From Bradyrhizobium sp. 21 (GTDB taxonomy: Bacteria; Pseudomonadota; Alphaproteobacteria; Rhizobiales; Xanthobacteraceae), in NCBI RefSeq assembly GCF_023073335.1, contig NZ_JADPJG010000006.1, positions 394,423 through 441,099 of the forward strand: 46,677 bases of DNA, in the 5' to 3' direction. Positions 15,167 to 24,344 of the stretch are shown here, in pieces. The first letter of the stretch is position 1, and each line of letters begins with the position of its first letter. The notes beneath the pieces are model-generated. The model had not been told where the DNA came from. It made no database searches and was given only the letters and a program-made list of their open reading frames with translations. The position numbers and the translations under genes are program-made.

Positions 15167-16054
15167 TCACAAGATCGCCTCGAACGCGCTGCGCAGTGTC
15201 TCGTGCCGGAACACAAAACCGCGGCTGAGCGCCTTGTTCGGCAGCACGCGCTGACCGCCTAGCAATAGCTCGTCGGCAAAGCCGCCGCCGACCCGCCGTA
15301 GCAGGCCGCCGGGAATGCGAAACATTGCGGGCCGATGCAGATGGCGGCCGAGCTCCTCGGTGAACTTTGCGTTGGTGACCGGAATCGGCGCGGTGGCGTT
15401 GACGGGGCCGGCGAGATCGGGCGTTGCCATCACATAGGCAATCAGGCGGATCAAATCGTCGCGTTCGATCCAGGACATCCACTGCCGCCCGTTGCCGAGC
15501 GGACCACCGAGCCCGAACTCGAACGGCGTCAGCATGCGCGTGATGAAGCCGCCCTCCGTGCCGAGCACGAGGCCGATACGGAGATAGACGACACGGACGC
15601 CGAGCTCCTCCGCCGGCCGAGCCGCCGTCTCCCAGGCCGCGCACAGCTCGTGGCTGAAGCAGGCGTGAGATTTCGCTGACTCGGTCAGCACCTGGTCCGC
15701 CCACAGACCGTACCAGCCGATCGCGGAGCCGCTGACGAGAACCTCGGGCTTGCGGTCGAGCCGCGCGATCAACTTGACGATTTCGCCGGTCATGTCGATG
15801 CGCGAGCCGAGAATCTTCGCGCGCTTCGCCTCGGTCCACAGCCCGTTGTCGATCGGCTCGCCCGCGAGATTGACGATGGCATCGATAGGCGTGTCCGAGG
15901 CGAGCTGATCGAGGCTGGTGATCAGCGTCACCGGCGGCGGCAGCATCTCGGCCTTCCCGGGGTTGCGGATCAGAGCGATGACGTGATGCCCTGCTCCACT
16001 GAGGCTTGCTGCGAGGCGGCTGCCGATAAAGCCGGTGGCGCCTGATATCAGCAC
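15167..16054 (-). CDS. TIGR01777-family NAD(P)-binding epimerase
   Basis: A 295-residue protein of the extended SDR class, TIGR01777 group (YfcH/SULA-like). The N-terminal LISGATGFIGSRLA is the cofactor motif, and NLAGEPIDNGLWTEAKRAKI is the diagnostic family segment. SGSAIGWYG carries the active-site Tyr, and the C-terminal DUF1731-like part ends with LLGGQRVLPNKAL. The start is a GTG at 16054, which overlaps the end of the preceding gene by 7 bases and suggests translational coupling. No ATG fits in frame before it. It is the last gene of a four-gene operon. The reaction is unknown; cofactor-dependent sugar-nucleotide or lipid-linked chemistry is possible. Confidence 0.88.
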   Translation of the reverse strand: MLISGATGFIGSRLAASLSGAGHHVIALIRNPGKAEMLPPPVTLITSLDQLASDTPIDAIVNLAGEPIDNGLWTEAKRAKILGSRIDMTGEIVKLIARLDRKPEVLVSGSAIGWYGLWADQVLTESAKSHACFSHELCAAWETAARPAEELGVRVVYLRIGLVLGTEGGFITRMLTPFEFGLGGPLGNGRQWMSWIERDDLIRLIAYVMATPDLAGPVNATAPIPVTNAKFTEELGRHLHRPAMFRIPGGLLRRVGGGFADELLLGGQRVLPNKALSRGFVFRHETLRSAFEAIL

Positions 16055-16602
16055 GGTCTTGCGGCCGGGATTTTTTCGACGAGGCCATGCGCGGGAACGC
16101 TTCGCATGCGGCCAAGCCGGCGCATCGCCGTAAAATCCCTGACGCCGCAGAGCGCCGCGCCGACCGCACACGCCGTCGCGGCAATGCTGAGCAGGCCCTG
16201 GTACACCACGGTCGCGCCGAACGGCTGCATCGCCCAATCGATCAGCACGGGCAACAGCAGCACCAGGATGGCGCCGTAGTTGATTGCCAGCAGCGTGTGA
16301 TTGATGCGCTCGCTCGGCGGCAGTTTCCGGCTCAGATCCTCCTCGACGAAATCCATCAGCGTGATGACGATCTCGGCAACCAGGACTGCGACGATCAGCA
16401 GCGCCAGCACGCCATGGACCTCGAGCCAGCCGAGCAGCAGAAATAGGAGCGCATAGAGCATGTTGCGGATGCCGTGCAGTTTCAACTCGAAGCGCTGCGA
16501 CGGGCGCCAGGCCAGGCGCTCGGTGAACTCGTGGTGATAGAATGTGTCGAACACGCCCATCACGATCTGGATGGCGATGAGCGTCCACATGAGCTGCGTC
16601 AT
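16048..16602 (-). CDS. Multi-pass membrane protein of unknown function
   Basis: A 184-residue integral membrane protein with about five hydrophobic segments (starting with WTLIAIQIVMGVFDTFYHHE). An HHEFTERLAWRPSQRFELKLHG segment follows that looks conserved and carries several His and Arg residues on the loop. The ATG at 16602 overlaps the stop of the upstream DUF4166 gene (ATGA), and its own end overlaps the epimerase start, so the three are translated as one unit. I do not recognise a named family. The His/Arg loop may bind a ligand or metal, which is inference. Confidence 0.85.
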   Translation of the reverse strand: MTQLMWTLIAIQIVMGVFDTFYHHEFTERLAWRPSQRFELKLHGIRNMLYALLFLLLGWLEVHGVLALLIVAVLVAEIVITLMDFVEEDLSRKLPPSERINHTLLAINYGAILVLLLPVLIDWAMQPFGATVVYQGLLSIAATACAVGAALCGVRDFTAMRRLGRMRSVPAHGLVEKIPAARPC

Positions 16603-17264
16603 GACACGGCCTCCCTGAACATGGCGGACTGGTGGATCAGCGTGCCGTAACGCGGATGAATGACATCGAGGGTGAAGCGGAAGGCGCCCTCGCCGAGATC
16701 GCTGTGGGTCACCGTGAGATCGCCCGGCGTCAGCCATTGCGGCAACGGGATCCACAGGCGTCCGAGCTGCAGGCCATAAGCAGCGCTGCGAAATGTCAGC
16801 GCCTGGCCCTCGACCGCGATGCGGAGCGCCATCGAGACGCCGAAGCCGACATATTCCTCGAGCCCGGTCGGGCCGGCGAAGCGTTTGGCGGAGTGGATCA
16901 CTTGCGGAAAGCCGCGCTTGCGCGCGCAGATGCGGGTCCAGGTCTGGCCGCCGGTCGCGGCGTCTTCGGTCACCGTGACGATCATGGGGACGCCAGTGTC
17001 ACGGCCGGTCGGCAGCGGGCCGCCGATCAGACGTGCGGCCTGGGCGAACCACCAGCCGATGGCGCTGAATCCGATCTCGTCGACCATTCCGACATAGACG
17101 ACGCTGTCTCCGTCGGCGACGCGCTTCGAAAAACGCCGCCAGGTCGCCAGCGGCAGCCGGCCCCAATCCTCGTCCGACAGCAGCGCGCGGAAGCGGCGGT
17201 CGTCGAGCAGTTTGACGTGAGCGGAGGATGATGCGTTGGAGCCAGATAATCTTGCCGACGTCAT
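16599..17264 (-). CDS. DUF4166 domain protein
   Basis: A 221-residue soluble protein with features of DUF4166: WGRLPLATWRRFSKR near residue 35, VYVGMVDEIGFSAIGWWFA in the middle, and a C-terminal strand-rich half ending IHPRYGTLIHQSAMF. In other bacteria DUF4166 is found next to or fused with saccharopine-dehydrogenase-like or SDR proteins; here it is coupled to a TIGR01777 protein. The ATG at 17264 follows a GAGGAGG site and starts 17 bases after the regulator gene. Function is not established. Confidence 0.8.
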   Translation of the reverse strand: MTSARLSGSNASSSAHVKLLDDRRFRALLSDEDWGRLPLATWRRFSKRVADGDSVVYVGMVDEIGFSAIGWWFAQAARLIGGPLPTGRDTGVPMIVTVTEDAATGGQTWTRICARKRGFPQVIHSAKRFAGPTGLEEYVGFGVSMALRIAVEGQALTFRSAAYGLQLGRLWIPLPQWLTPGDLTVTHSDLGEGAFRFTLDVIHPRYGTLIHQSAMFREAVS

Positions 17265-17280
17265 CGCAACCTCCTCAACG

Positions 17281-17838
17281 CTATCTAGCTTTGCCCAGCG
17301 GCAGTAAATTGGCGATCTTCTCGCCAAGCCGCATCAGGGCCGCCAGCCGCGGCCGCGGCACCTTCAGCATCTGCATGAACCAGTGGTCGGCGAGCTCGGT
17401 GAAGGCGAGCATCTCCTTCAGCCGTTTGCTCGCGACCGGATTGATGGTCGGATCGTCGGCGGCATCGGACACGCAGGCCCTGAGCGCCGTGATCGCCGGA
17501 TCGAGCTCCCGCTCCTTGCGCCGCGCCGCGATTCTGGCGGCGACCTCCCAGATGTCGGTCTCGGCCTCGTAATGGTCGCGGCGATCGCCGAGAATCGGGA
17601 CGCGCCGGATCAGGTTCCAGGCGAGCAATTCCTTGAGCGAGTTGGAGACGTTGGAGCGGGCCATGCCGAGCGTGTCGGCGATGTCCTCGGCCGTCATCGG
17701 CGCCTCGGCCAGGTAGAGCAGACCGTGGATCTGGCTGACCGAGCGATTGACGCCCCATCCGTCCCCCATGTCGCCCCAATGCAGGATGAAGCGCTCGACG
17801 GCGGCGGGAAGTTTCTTCTTTCCGGTTATTTCTGTCAT
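17281..17838 (-). CDS. GbsR/MarR-type transcriptional regulator
   Basis: A 185-residue regulator with a winged helix-turn-helix (about 35-95: LLYLAEAPMTAEDIADTLGM, then RSNVSNSLKELLAWNLI and the wing RRVPILGDRRDHY), followed by a helical dimerisation part. The N-terminal FILHWGDMGDGWGVNRSVSQ segment is typical of the GbsR-like branch of MarR proteins. It is the first gene of the operon with DUF4166, a membrane protein and the TIGR01777 epimerase. A 22-bp perfect palindrome is centred on its start codon, and there is no ribosome binding site, so it probably represses its own operon from that site. The inducer is unknown. Confidence 0.88.
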   Translation of the reverse strand: MTEITGKKKLPAAVERFILHWGDMGDGWGVNRSVSQIHGLLYLAEAPMTAEDIADTLGMARSNVSNSLKELLAWNLIRRVPILGDRRDHYEAETDIWEVAARIAARRKERELDPAITALRACVSDAADDPTINPVASKRLKEMLAFTELADHWFMQMLKVPRPRLAALMRLGEKIANLLPLGKAR

Positions 17839-17873
17839 GACAGAAATATCTGACGCAACCGTTGCCTTGTCAA
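17827..17873 (-). promoter_or_regulatory. Leaderless promoter with 22-bp palindromic operator
   Basis: Reading the minus strand: a perfect -35 TTGACA (17868-17873), then 17 bases, a -10-like GATATT (17845-17850), then 6 bases and the ATG of the GbsR-type gene (17838). A 22-bp perfect palindrome (17827-17848, half-site TATTTCTGTCA) covers the -10 and the start codon. No Shine-Dalgarno sequence is present. The transcript would begin at or next to the ATG. Confidence 0.75.
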
Positions 17874-17984
17874 GCCCGCTCGATCGAGCTGCATACGGGG
17901 CTCGATATTTGCCTAAAAATGCTCCAAGCTCGGGGAACAATCCGCCAACTATCGCGTTTGTCCCCGTCGAGGCGGGGTCCCGGA

Positions 17985-19502
17985 ATGGTCGAAAAATTTA
18001 GGCAGCAGAGAGACTTGTTCGAGAGCGAACGCAGTTTCCGGCTGTTGGTTGAAGGAGTTGCGGACTACGCCCTCTACATGCTGGATCCCACCGGGACCAT
18101 CACCAGCTGGAACATCGGCGGCGAGCGCATCAAGGGTTATTCGCCCGGAGAAATCCTCGGCCAGCATTTTTCCCGTTTCTACACCGAGACCGACCGCGCC
18201 AACGGCAAGCCCGCCCGTGCGCTCGGCATCGCGCGGGAAAAGGGCCGCTACGAGGAGGAAGGCTGGCGCGTCCGCAAGGACGGCACCTTCTTCTGGGCGA
18301 GCGTCGTGATCGATCCGATCTACGAGGACGGTGCGTTGGTGGGCTTCGCCAAGATCACGCGCGACATCACCGAGCGCCGCAACACGCAGATCAAGCTCGA
18401 GGCGATGCAGAAGCAGCTCGCCGAGTCCCAGAAGTTCGATGCGCTCGGCCAGCTCACCGGCGGGATCGCCCACGATTTCAACAATCTCCTGATGATCATC
18501 AGCGGCAGCCTCCACATGCTGAAGCGAGGGGCCGACGAAGCCAAGCTTCAGCGCGCGATCTCGGCCATCGAGACCGCCACCAAGCGCGGCGCGGCGCTGA
18601 CCAACCAGCTCCTCACCTTTGCGCGGCGGCAGAGCGTCAATCCGCAGGCGATCGACTTCGCCGACCGCATCGCCGCGATCCGCGAGGTGCTCGATGCCGG
18701 CGTGGGCAGCTCCGTGCGGCTCGCCTTCGACGTCAGCCGTGACGTCTGGCCGATCAGAACCGACGTCTCCGAACTCGAGACCGCGCTGCTCAACCTCGTC
18801 ATCAATGCCCGCGACGCGATGCCCGACGGAGGCACGGTGACGATCGGGGCGCGCAATGTCGTGCTCGACGAGCCGCCCCTCGCCGGCGACTTCGTCGCGA
18901 TCGACGTTACCGATACCGGGTTCGGCATTCCCTCCGACGTTCTCGAGAAGATCTTCGAGCCATTCTTCACGACCAAGCCGATCGGCAAGGGCACCGGCCT
19001 CGGCCTCTCCCAGGTGCACGGCTACGCCCATCAGGCCGGCGGCACGGTGAAGGTCGCAAGCGAGCTCGGCAAGGGCACGACGTTCACCTTCCTCCTGCCG
19101 CGCGGAGAAGACGCGCCATCGCGCGAGACGGCGGAGGCACCGGCGTTCCACGGCAGCGGCACGGTGCTGCTGGTCGAGGACAATCCGGACGTCGCCGTCG
19201 TCAGCATCGGTCTTCTGGAGCAGCTCGGCTATCAGGTGCGCCGGGTTGCGGACGCCGAGGCCGCGTTGCGTGAGATCGAGAAGAACGGCGTCGATTTCGT
19301 GTTCTCGGACATCGTCATGCCCGGCAAGATGGACGGGCTCAGCCTCGCTCATCGCCTCCGCCAGATCCGCCCCGGCCTGCCGATCCTGCTCGCCACCGGC
19401 TACAGCGACGTCGCCGCCGGCGTGCGCGGCGACTTTCCGATCCTGCGCAAGCCGTATGAGATCCACGAATTGAGCGAGGCGATCTCGAAGCTGCCGAGGT
19501 AA
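17985..19502 (+). CDS. Hybrid PAS histidine kinase with receiver domain
   Basis: A 505-residue soluble hybrid sensor kinase. The order is a PAS domain (about 14-133), a coiled linker, and an HisKA domain with H163 in [11 protein letters not shown]. An HATPase domain (about 245-380; [26 protein letters not shown]) and a C-terminal receiver domain (about 395-505; [14 protein letters not shown] with the phosphoacceptor Asp, and the RKPYE lysine) complete it. There is no membrane segment, so it senses a cytoplasmic signal. The ATG at 17985 follows a GGCGGGG stretch; a longer frame from 17862 would run into the divergent promoter and looks unlikely. No dedicated output regulator lies next to it. 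Confidence 0.92.
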   Translation: MVEKFRQQRDLFESERSFRLLVEGVADYALYMLDPTGTITSWNIGGERIKGYSPGEILGQHFSRFYTETDRANGKPARALGIAREKGRYEEEGWRVRKDGTFFWASVVIDPIYEDGALVGFAKITRDITERRNTQIKLEAMQKQLAESQKFDALGQLTGGIAHDFNNLLMIISGSLHMLKRGADEAKLQRAISAIETATKRGAALTNQLLTFARRQSVNPQAIDFADRIAAIREVLDAGVGSSVRLAFDVSRDVWPIRTDVSELETALLNLVINARDAMPDGGTVTIGARNVVLDEPPLAGDFVAIDVTDTGFGIPSDVLEKIFEPFFTTKPIGKGTGLGLSQVHGYAHQAGGTVKVASELGKGTTFTFLLPRGEDAPSRETAEAPAFHGSGTVLLVEDNPDVAVVSIGLLEQLGYQVRRVADAEAALREIEKNGVDFVFSDIVMPGKMDGLSLAHRLRQIRPGLPILLATGYSDVAAGVRGDFPILRKPYEIHELSEAISKLPR

Positions 19503-19535
19503 GGAGTTCTTCGCTGGCTGCGCAGAAAGAACCGG

Positions 19536-19835
19536 TTACACCGTCGGCAGAACCGAGAACTTCTCCCCTGCCCTTCGCAGGTTCAAATCGTCGACCTCGG
19601 CGGTCTCGCTGGTGACACTGTCCACGCGCGAGGACGGCGGGCCATGGCGGCACAGCGCGACCATGTCGGCGACGTGCTTCGGCGGTCCCGCGAACAGCGC
19701 TTCGACGCTGCCGTCACGGCGGTTGCGGACCCAGCCTTCGAGACCGCAATTCGTCGCCTGATACTCGACCCAGGCGCGATAGCCGACGCCCTGCACGCGG
19801 CCACTGATCATGACCTGAAGGATTGCCCGGCTCAT
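19536..19835 (-). CDS. acyP: Acylphosphatase
   Basis: A 99-residue acylphosphatase, hydrolysing carboxyl-phosphate mixed anhydrides such as acetyl or carbamoyl phosphate. The active-site loop GRVQGVGYR supplies R20, and N38 in [13 protein letters not shown] is the second catalytic residue. Length is normal. Its ATG overlaps the stop of the oxaloacetate decarboxylase gene by four bases, so the two are translationally coupled. Confidence 0.95.
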   Translation of the reverse strand: MSRAILQVMISGRVQGVGYRAWVEYQATNCGLEGWVRNRRDGSVEALFAGPPKHVADMVALCRHGPPSSRVDSVTSETAEVDDLNLRRAGEKFSVLPTV

Positions 19836-20698
19836 TTTTTCAATCCGAGGACATCGGCGCTGCGCGCCTTGACGTCGGCCTGGCGCATGACGCGGTTGGT
19901 CAGTTCCGCCGACGGCAAGCCCTTGAGCGCCTTCGGCGCCGTCCCGTCACGGAGCGCCTTCTGCGTCTCGTAGACGGCCTGCGTGGCCGCCGCGATCGGC
20001 GCATGGCCCTGAAGCGCGATGCGCACGCGCTGGCTTGTGAGATAGTCGGTCGCGTTCAGTTCGTCCGGCGCACCGCCGAGCACGATCGGCAGGTGCGTCG
20101 CGGATGCGACCGCCTCGAGCTCGGCGCGCGACTTGATGCCGGTGAAGAACAGCGCATCGACGCCGGCGGCTTCATAGGCCCTGGCGCGGCGGATTGCATC
20201 CTCGATCGAGGTGATCGATGCCGCACCGGTGCGACCCACGATGACGAGCGAGGGATCGCCGCGGCCGTCGAGTGCCGCCTTCATCTTGCCGACGCCCTCC
20301 TCCAGCGAGATCAGCTGCGTCTTCGCTTCGCCGAAGCCGGCCGGCAGCAGCGTGTCCTCAATGGTGAGGCCGGCGGCGCCCGCCGTCTCCAGCTCCTGCA
20401 CCGTGCGGCGCACGTTGAGCGCATTGCCATAGCCGTGATCGGCATCGACCAGCACCGGCAACGTCGCGGCGCGCGACATCCGCCGCATCTGCTCGGCCAG
20501 CTCGGTGAGCGTGATCAGCGTGATGTCGGGGTCGCCGAGCACCGCGAGCGAGGCCACCGAGCCGCCGAACATGCCGAGGGGGAAACCGAGATCCTCGGCG
20601 ATGCGGATCGAGATGGCGTCGTAGACCGAACCGGGATGGACGCAAGTCCCGCCCGACAGGATCGATCGCAGTTTTTCGCGGCGGGAACGAAAGGCCAT
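19832..20698 (-). CDS. Oxaloacetate decarboxylase, PEP mutase/isocitrate lyase superfamily
   Basis: A 288-residue (beta/alpha)8 enzyme of the isocitrate lyase/PEP mutase superfamily, of the oxaloacetate decarboxylase type (PA4872-like). It would convert oxaloacetate to pyruvate and CO2 with Mg2+. Visible motifs are [20 protein letters not shown] at the N-terminus, the metal-binding VDADHGYGN, and [10 protein letters not shown]. The sequence closely resembles the annotated Bradyrhizobium proteins as I remember them. Followed by coupled acyP; preceded by a palindromic repeat and the carboxylase gene. Confidence 0.92.
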   Translation of the reverse strand: MAFRSRREKLRSILSGGTCVHPGSVYDAISIRIAEDLGFPLGMFGGSVASLAVLGDPDITLITLTELAEQMRRMSRAATLPVLVDADHGYGNALNVRRTVQELETAGAAGLTIEDTLLPAGFGEAKTQLISLEEGVGKMKAALDGRGDPSLVIVGRTGAASITSIEDAIRRARAYEAAGVDALFFTGIKSRAELEAVASATHLPIVLGGAPDELNATDYLTSQRVRIALQGHAPIAAATQAVYETQKALRDGTAPKALKGLPSAELTNRVMRQADVKARSADVLGLKK

Positions 20699-20717
20699 GG
20701 TTGCCTCACTCTCAATT

Positions 20718-20823
20718 CCTCATCCTGAGGAGCGCGCTCTTGCGCGCGTCTCGAAGGATGAAGGCCCGGCTGGTGGCCTCGCCCTTCGAGACGCCGCGCA
20801 AGCGCGGCTCCTCAGGGTGAGGG
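20718..20823. repeat. Palindromic intergenic repeat, TCATCCTGAGGAGC family
   Basis: The left part CCTCATCCTGAGGAGCGCG...CGTCTCGAAGGATG and the right part CCTTCGAGACG...GCGCGGCTCCTCAGGGTGAGG are approximate reverse complements over about 40 bases each, with GGCC-rich centre. It lies between two genes on the same strand. The family is one I recall as common in Bradyrhizobium and relatives. Confidence 0.85.
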
Positions 20824-20845
20824 ACTTCTGTTGCTCCGGAGCGCT

Positions 20846-22861
20846 TTACGCAAACTCCAGGATCAGCGCGTCCACCGCCAGCGTCGCGCCGGCGCTGGCG
20901 TGGATCTTCTTCACGGTGCCGTCCTGCTCGGCGCGCAGCACGTTCTGCATCTTCATGGCTTCGACCACGGCGAGCGTCTCGCCCGCCTTGACCTCCTGCC
21001 CTTCGATCACCGCGATCGAGACCACGAGGCCCGGCATCGGACAGAGCAGCTTCTTGCCAGTGTCGGCAGCCGTGGTCACCGGCATCAGCCGGGCCGAGGC
21101 GGCTTCGGCTTCGGTCCAGACATAGACCGGCACCTCGACGCCCTGGTGCGCGAGACGAATGCCGTTGGCGATCGGGCGCGCCTGCACCGCGACGACGTGC
21201 CCATCGATGGTGCCCTGCCAGACCGGATCGCCCGGCTTCCACGGCGACTGCAGCAGATGCGCATTGCCGGTCTTGCCGTCGGCATCGACGAAGCGGATGG
21301 AGATTGCCTCCCCCTCGCGCGCGACCTCGAGCAGAATCTCCTGGCGATCGAGCCAGACCGCGCGGCGACGCTCGCGCTGCACGATGCGGCCGCCGATCTG
21401 CCCCGAGATCTGCCGCTTGCGTTCACCGAGCACGTGATCGATGGCGGCGCCGACCGCCGCGATCCGCCGCGCGACCTTGCCCTCGGGCACGCGCACCGCA
21501 AACCCCTTGGGGAATTCTTCGGCGATGAAGCCGGTCGAGAGATTGCCCTCGCGCCAGCGCGGATGGTGCATCAAGGCCGAGAGGAACGGGATGTTGTGGC
21601 GGATGCCGTCGACATAGAACGAATCCAGCGCGGTCGCCTGCGCCTCGATTGCCGCCGCGCGCGACGGCGCGTGGGTGACGAGCTTGGCGATCATCGGATC
21701 GTAATGGATCGAGATCTCGCCGCCCTCCTGCACGCCGGTGTCGTTGCGCACGGTGATGCCGTCCAGGCTCACTTCCGCCGGCGGCCGGTATTTTACCAGA
21801 CGCCCGATCGAGGGCAGGAAGTTGCGGAACGGATCTTCGGCATAGAGCCGCGATTCCACCGCCCAGCCGGTCAGCGTGACGTCCTTCTGCGTGAGGGCGA
21901 GCTTCTCGCCGGCGGCGACGCGGAGCATCTGCTCGACGAGATCGACGCCGGTGACGAGCTCGGTGACGGGATGCTCGACCTGGAGGCGCGTGTTCATCTC
22001 CAGGAAGAAGAAGCTCTTGTCCTGGCCGGCGACGAACTCGACGGTGCCGGCGGAATCGTAGTTCACGGCCTTGGCGAGTGCGACCGCCTGCTCGCCCATC
22101 TTGCGGCGGGTGGCTTCGTCGAGCAGCGGCGACGGCGCCTCCTCGATGACCTTCTGGTTGCGGCGCTGGATCGAGCATTCGCGCTCGCCGAGATAGATGA
22201 CGTTGCCGTGCTTGTCGCCCAGCACCTGGATCTCGATGTGACGGGGATCGACGATGAACTTTTCGACGAAGACGCGATCGTCGCCGAACGAGGCCTTGGC
22301 CTCGGCCTTGGCGAGGTTGAAACCCTCCGCGACCTCGGACGTCGAATGCGCGATGCGCATGCCCTTGCCGCCACCGCCGGCGGAGGCCTTGATCATCACG
22401 GGATAGCCGATCTCGTCGGCGATCTTGACCGCGTGCTTGTCGTCCTCGATGAGGCCGAGATAGCCGGGCACGGTCGAGACTTTGGCTTTTGCCGCCGCCT
22501 TCTTGGATTCGATCTTGTCGCCCATCGCCGCGATCGCACCCGGGTTGGGGCCGATGAAGACGATGCCGGCAGCTTCCAGCGCGCGCGGAAACGCTTCGCG
22601 TTCGGAGAGGAAGCCGTAGCCGGGATGCACGGCCTCAGCGCCCGTCTTCCGGCAGGCCTCGACGATCTTCTCGATCACCAGATAGCTCTCGGCGGCTGCG
22701 GGCGGGCCGATCAGCACGGCCTCGTCGGCCATCTCGACATGAAGGGCGTCGCGGTCGGCCTCGGAATAGACCGCGACCGTCTGAATTCCCATGCGGCGAG
22801 CGGTCTTGATGACCCGGCAGGCGATTTCGCCGCGATTGGCGATCAGAATGCGTTTGAACAT
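20846..22861 (-). CDS. pccA: Acyl-CoA carboxylase alpha subunit (propionyl-CoA carboxylase type)
   Basis: A 671-residue biotin carboxylase/biotin carrier subunit. The order is a biotin carboxylase domain (about 1-450; IANRGEIACRVI, ATP-grasp loop GGGGKGMR, EMNTRLQVEHPVTE), a BT linker domain (about 460-580), and a C-terminal biotinyl domain with the biotin-carrying K637 in EAMKMQ. Length and the BT domain favour propionyl-CoA carboxylase over the shorter AccC; a methylcrotonyl-CoA or acetyl-CoA substrate cannot be excluded. The carboxyltransferase (beta) gene is not in the window. The ATG at 22861 begins the conserved MFKRILIANRGE; a longer frame adds 35 unrelated residues. Confidence 0.9.
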   Translation of the reverse strand: MFKRILIANRGEIACRVIKTARRMGIQTVAVYSEADRDALHVEMADEAVLIGPPAAAESYLVIEKIVEACRKTGAEAVHPGYGFLSEREAFPRALEAAGIVFIGPNPGAIAAMGDKIESKKAAAKAKVSTVPGYLGLIEDDKHAVKIADEIGYPVMIKASAGGGGKGMRIAHSTSEVAEGFNLAKAEAKASFGDDRVFVEKFIVDPRHIEIQVLGDKHGNVIYLGERECSIQRRNQKVIEEAPSPLLDEATRRKMGEQAVALAKAVNYDSAGTVEFVAGQDKSFFFLEMNTRLQVEHPVTELVTGVDLVEQMLRVAAGEKLALTQKDVTLTGWAVESRLYAEDPFRNFLPSIGRLVKYRPPAEVSLDGITVRNDTGVQEGGEISIHYDPMIAKLVTHAPSRAAAIEAQATALDSFYVDGIRHNIPFLSALMHHPRWREGNLSTGFIAEEFPKGFAVRVPEGKVARRIAAVGAAIDHVLGERKRQISGQIGGRIVQRERRRAVWLDRQEILLEVAREGEAISIRFVDADGKTGNAHLLQSPWKPGDPVWQGTIDGHVVAVQARPIANGIRLAHQGVEVPVYVWTEAEAASARLMPVTTAADTGKKLLCPMPGLVVSIAVIEGQEVKAGETLAVVEAMKMQNVLRAEQDGTVKKIHASAGATLAVDALILEFA

Positions 22862-23048
22862 GCTTTTCTTGAGTCTCGACCTTGGGCGGGACCCTTCCCT
22901 GGCCGTTGGGACCTCTGGGAACGGGCCGTGTGGCTCCCGTGGTACATCAAAATGGGCCGGAGGCAACGGTCAAAATCCGGGCCCTCCGGCGTACCAGCGC
23001 AAGACCGAAACGGGGCCTGCGAGCCCCTGGGATGGCCTACGCGATGGC

Positions 23049-24143
23049 CTACGGCTTCCCGGCCTTGGCATTGTCCTTGGCGACGTTCCGGACCAGTTCG
23101 TGAATGAACCCCAGCTTGGCAACCACCGCAGGCGAGAGGATGAACGGATAGAGGTCGCGCATGCCCATGGCGCGGTTGACGCTGTTCATGGCGAAGGTGA
23201 AGGGCAACCATGCGTTGACTATCGCCTCGACGTCCCTTGCCTCGTAGGGGTTGAAGCGGATGCGCGTCGACAACTCTCCGTCGTGATCGACCTTTGGACG
23301 CACCTCCATGCCGAACTCGCCAGCCATCTCCAGGGTGTCGATGATGTGCAGATAATGCGCCCAGGTTTCTGCGAAATCCTCCCAGGGATGCGTGGTCGCA
23401 TAGGCCGAGACGTAGTTCTGCTGCCAGTCCGGCGGGGCGCCTTCGGCATAGTGGCGCTCCAAGGCCTGTCCGTAATCGACGGAATCGTCGCCGAACACGG
23501 CGCGGCATTCGTCGAGCTTGCCGCCGTCCCGCACCAGCACGTCCCAGAAATAGTGCCCGACCTCGTGGCGGAAATGCCCGAGCAGCGTCCGGTAGGGCTC
23601 GCCCATCTCGAGCCTGCGCCGCTCGCGCTCGATGTCGTCGGTCTCGGTCAGCGCGATCGTGATCAGGCCGTTGTCATGGCCGGTCAGGATCTTCTCCCCG
23701 CTGTCCGGATCGTCGGCGAGGAAATTGAAGATCAGGCCATGTTCAGGATTGTCCTGCCGGGTCTGGAGCGGCAGCTTCCAGCGGATCAAGGAATAGAACA
23801 ACCGGTGTTTCGCCACCTCCAGCTCGCGCCAACCGGCGAGCTGAACCGGATCGGACAGGTCCGGCACGATGCCGTTGTGGCGGCAGGCGCGGCAATAACC
23901 GGTGATATCATCGGCATCCGTCAGCCAGTTGCAGGAATCGTACTCGGCATTGCTGCACAACATGCGGCTTTCGCCCTTGTTGGCCAGCGTGCTCCAGGTC
24001 CCACCTTGAGCCTCCCCGTCGGGTTCGATCGCCGACATCGTCTCCTTCTCCGGCAGGAACGCGACGCGATGGCCGCAACGTTCGCAGGCGCGGTTCTCGA
24101 AATAAAGGACGTTGCCGCAGGCCTGGCAGACAAAGAGCTTCAA
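23049..24143 (-). CDS. Putative zinc-binding metallopeptidase (COG4307-like)
   Basis: A 364-residue protein with a metallopeptidase core and N-terminal zinc-ribbon-like cysteines: C6/C9 and C20/C23, then C63, C71, C84 and C87. The catalytic motif HEVGH (193-197) is followed by a downstream Glu in EDFAETWAHYLH, a gluzincin-like arrangement. It matches the family annotated as putative zinc-binding metallopeptidase. No signal peptide is present, so it acts in the cytoplasm. The target is unknown. It lies 187 bases upstream of the carboxylase gene on the same strand, and is divergent from the second hybrid kinase. Confidence 0.85.
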   Translation of the reverse strand: MKLFVCQACGNVLYFENRACERCGHRVAFLPEKETMSAIEPDGEAQGGTWSTLANKGESRMLCSNAEYDSCNWLTDADDITGYCRACRHNGIVPDLSDPVQLAGWRELEVAKHRLFYSLIRWKLPLQTRQDNPEHGLIFNFLADDPDSGEKILTGHDNGLITIALTETDDIERERRRLEMGEPYRTLLGHFRHEVGHYFWDVLVRDGGKLDECRAVFGDDSVDYGQALERHYAEGAPPDWQQNYVSAYATTHPWEDFAETWAHYLHIIDTLEMAGEFGMEVRPKVDHDGELSTRIRFNPYEARDVEAIVNAWLPFTFAMNSVNRAMGMRDLYPFILSPAVVAKLGFIHELVRNVAKDNAKAGKP

Positions 24144-24344
24144 GATTTAGCCTCTTGAGAAAGGAGTTTTGGGAATGAAAGTTGTGGCGCTTTGCACATA
24201 CGCGCGCGCAGGCTCATCGTTCCCGTATTCGGAACAAATAGCCAGATTCGGCGTTCATTATACCCACCTGCATTCGGTGGCGCTTTCATTTCCCTTTTGA
24301 GCAATGGCCATCACGCTTCGTCTGTGTGAATATCCGCCCGGCAC

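Noticed and set aside
17949..19466. A 505-residue open frame antisense to the first hybrid kinase
   Set aside because: Shadow of the kinase gene without any recognisable motif.
20831..23107. A 758-residue open frame on the plus strand opposite the carboxylase gene
   Set aside because: Antisense shadow; Arg/His/Asp-rich low-complexity translation, whereas the minus strand has all acyl-CoA carboxylase alpha motifs.
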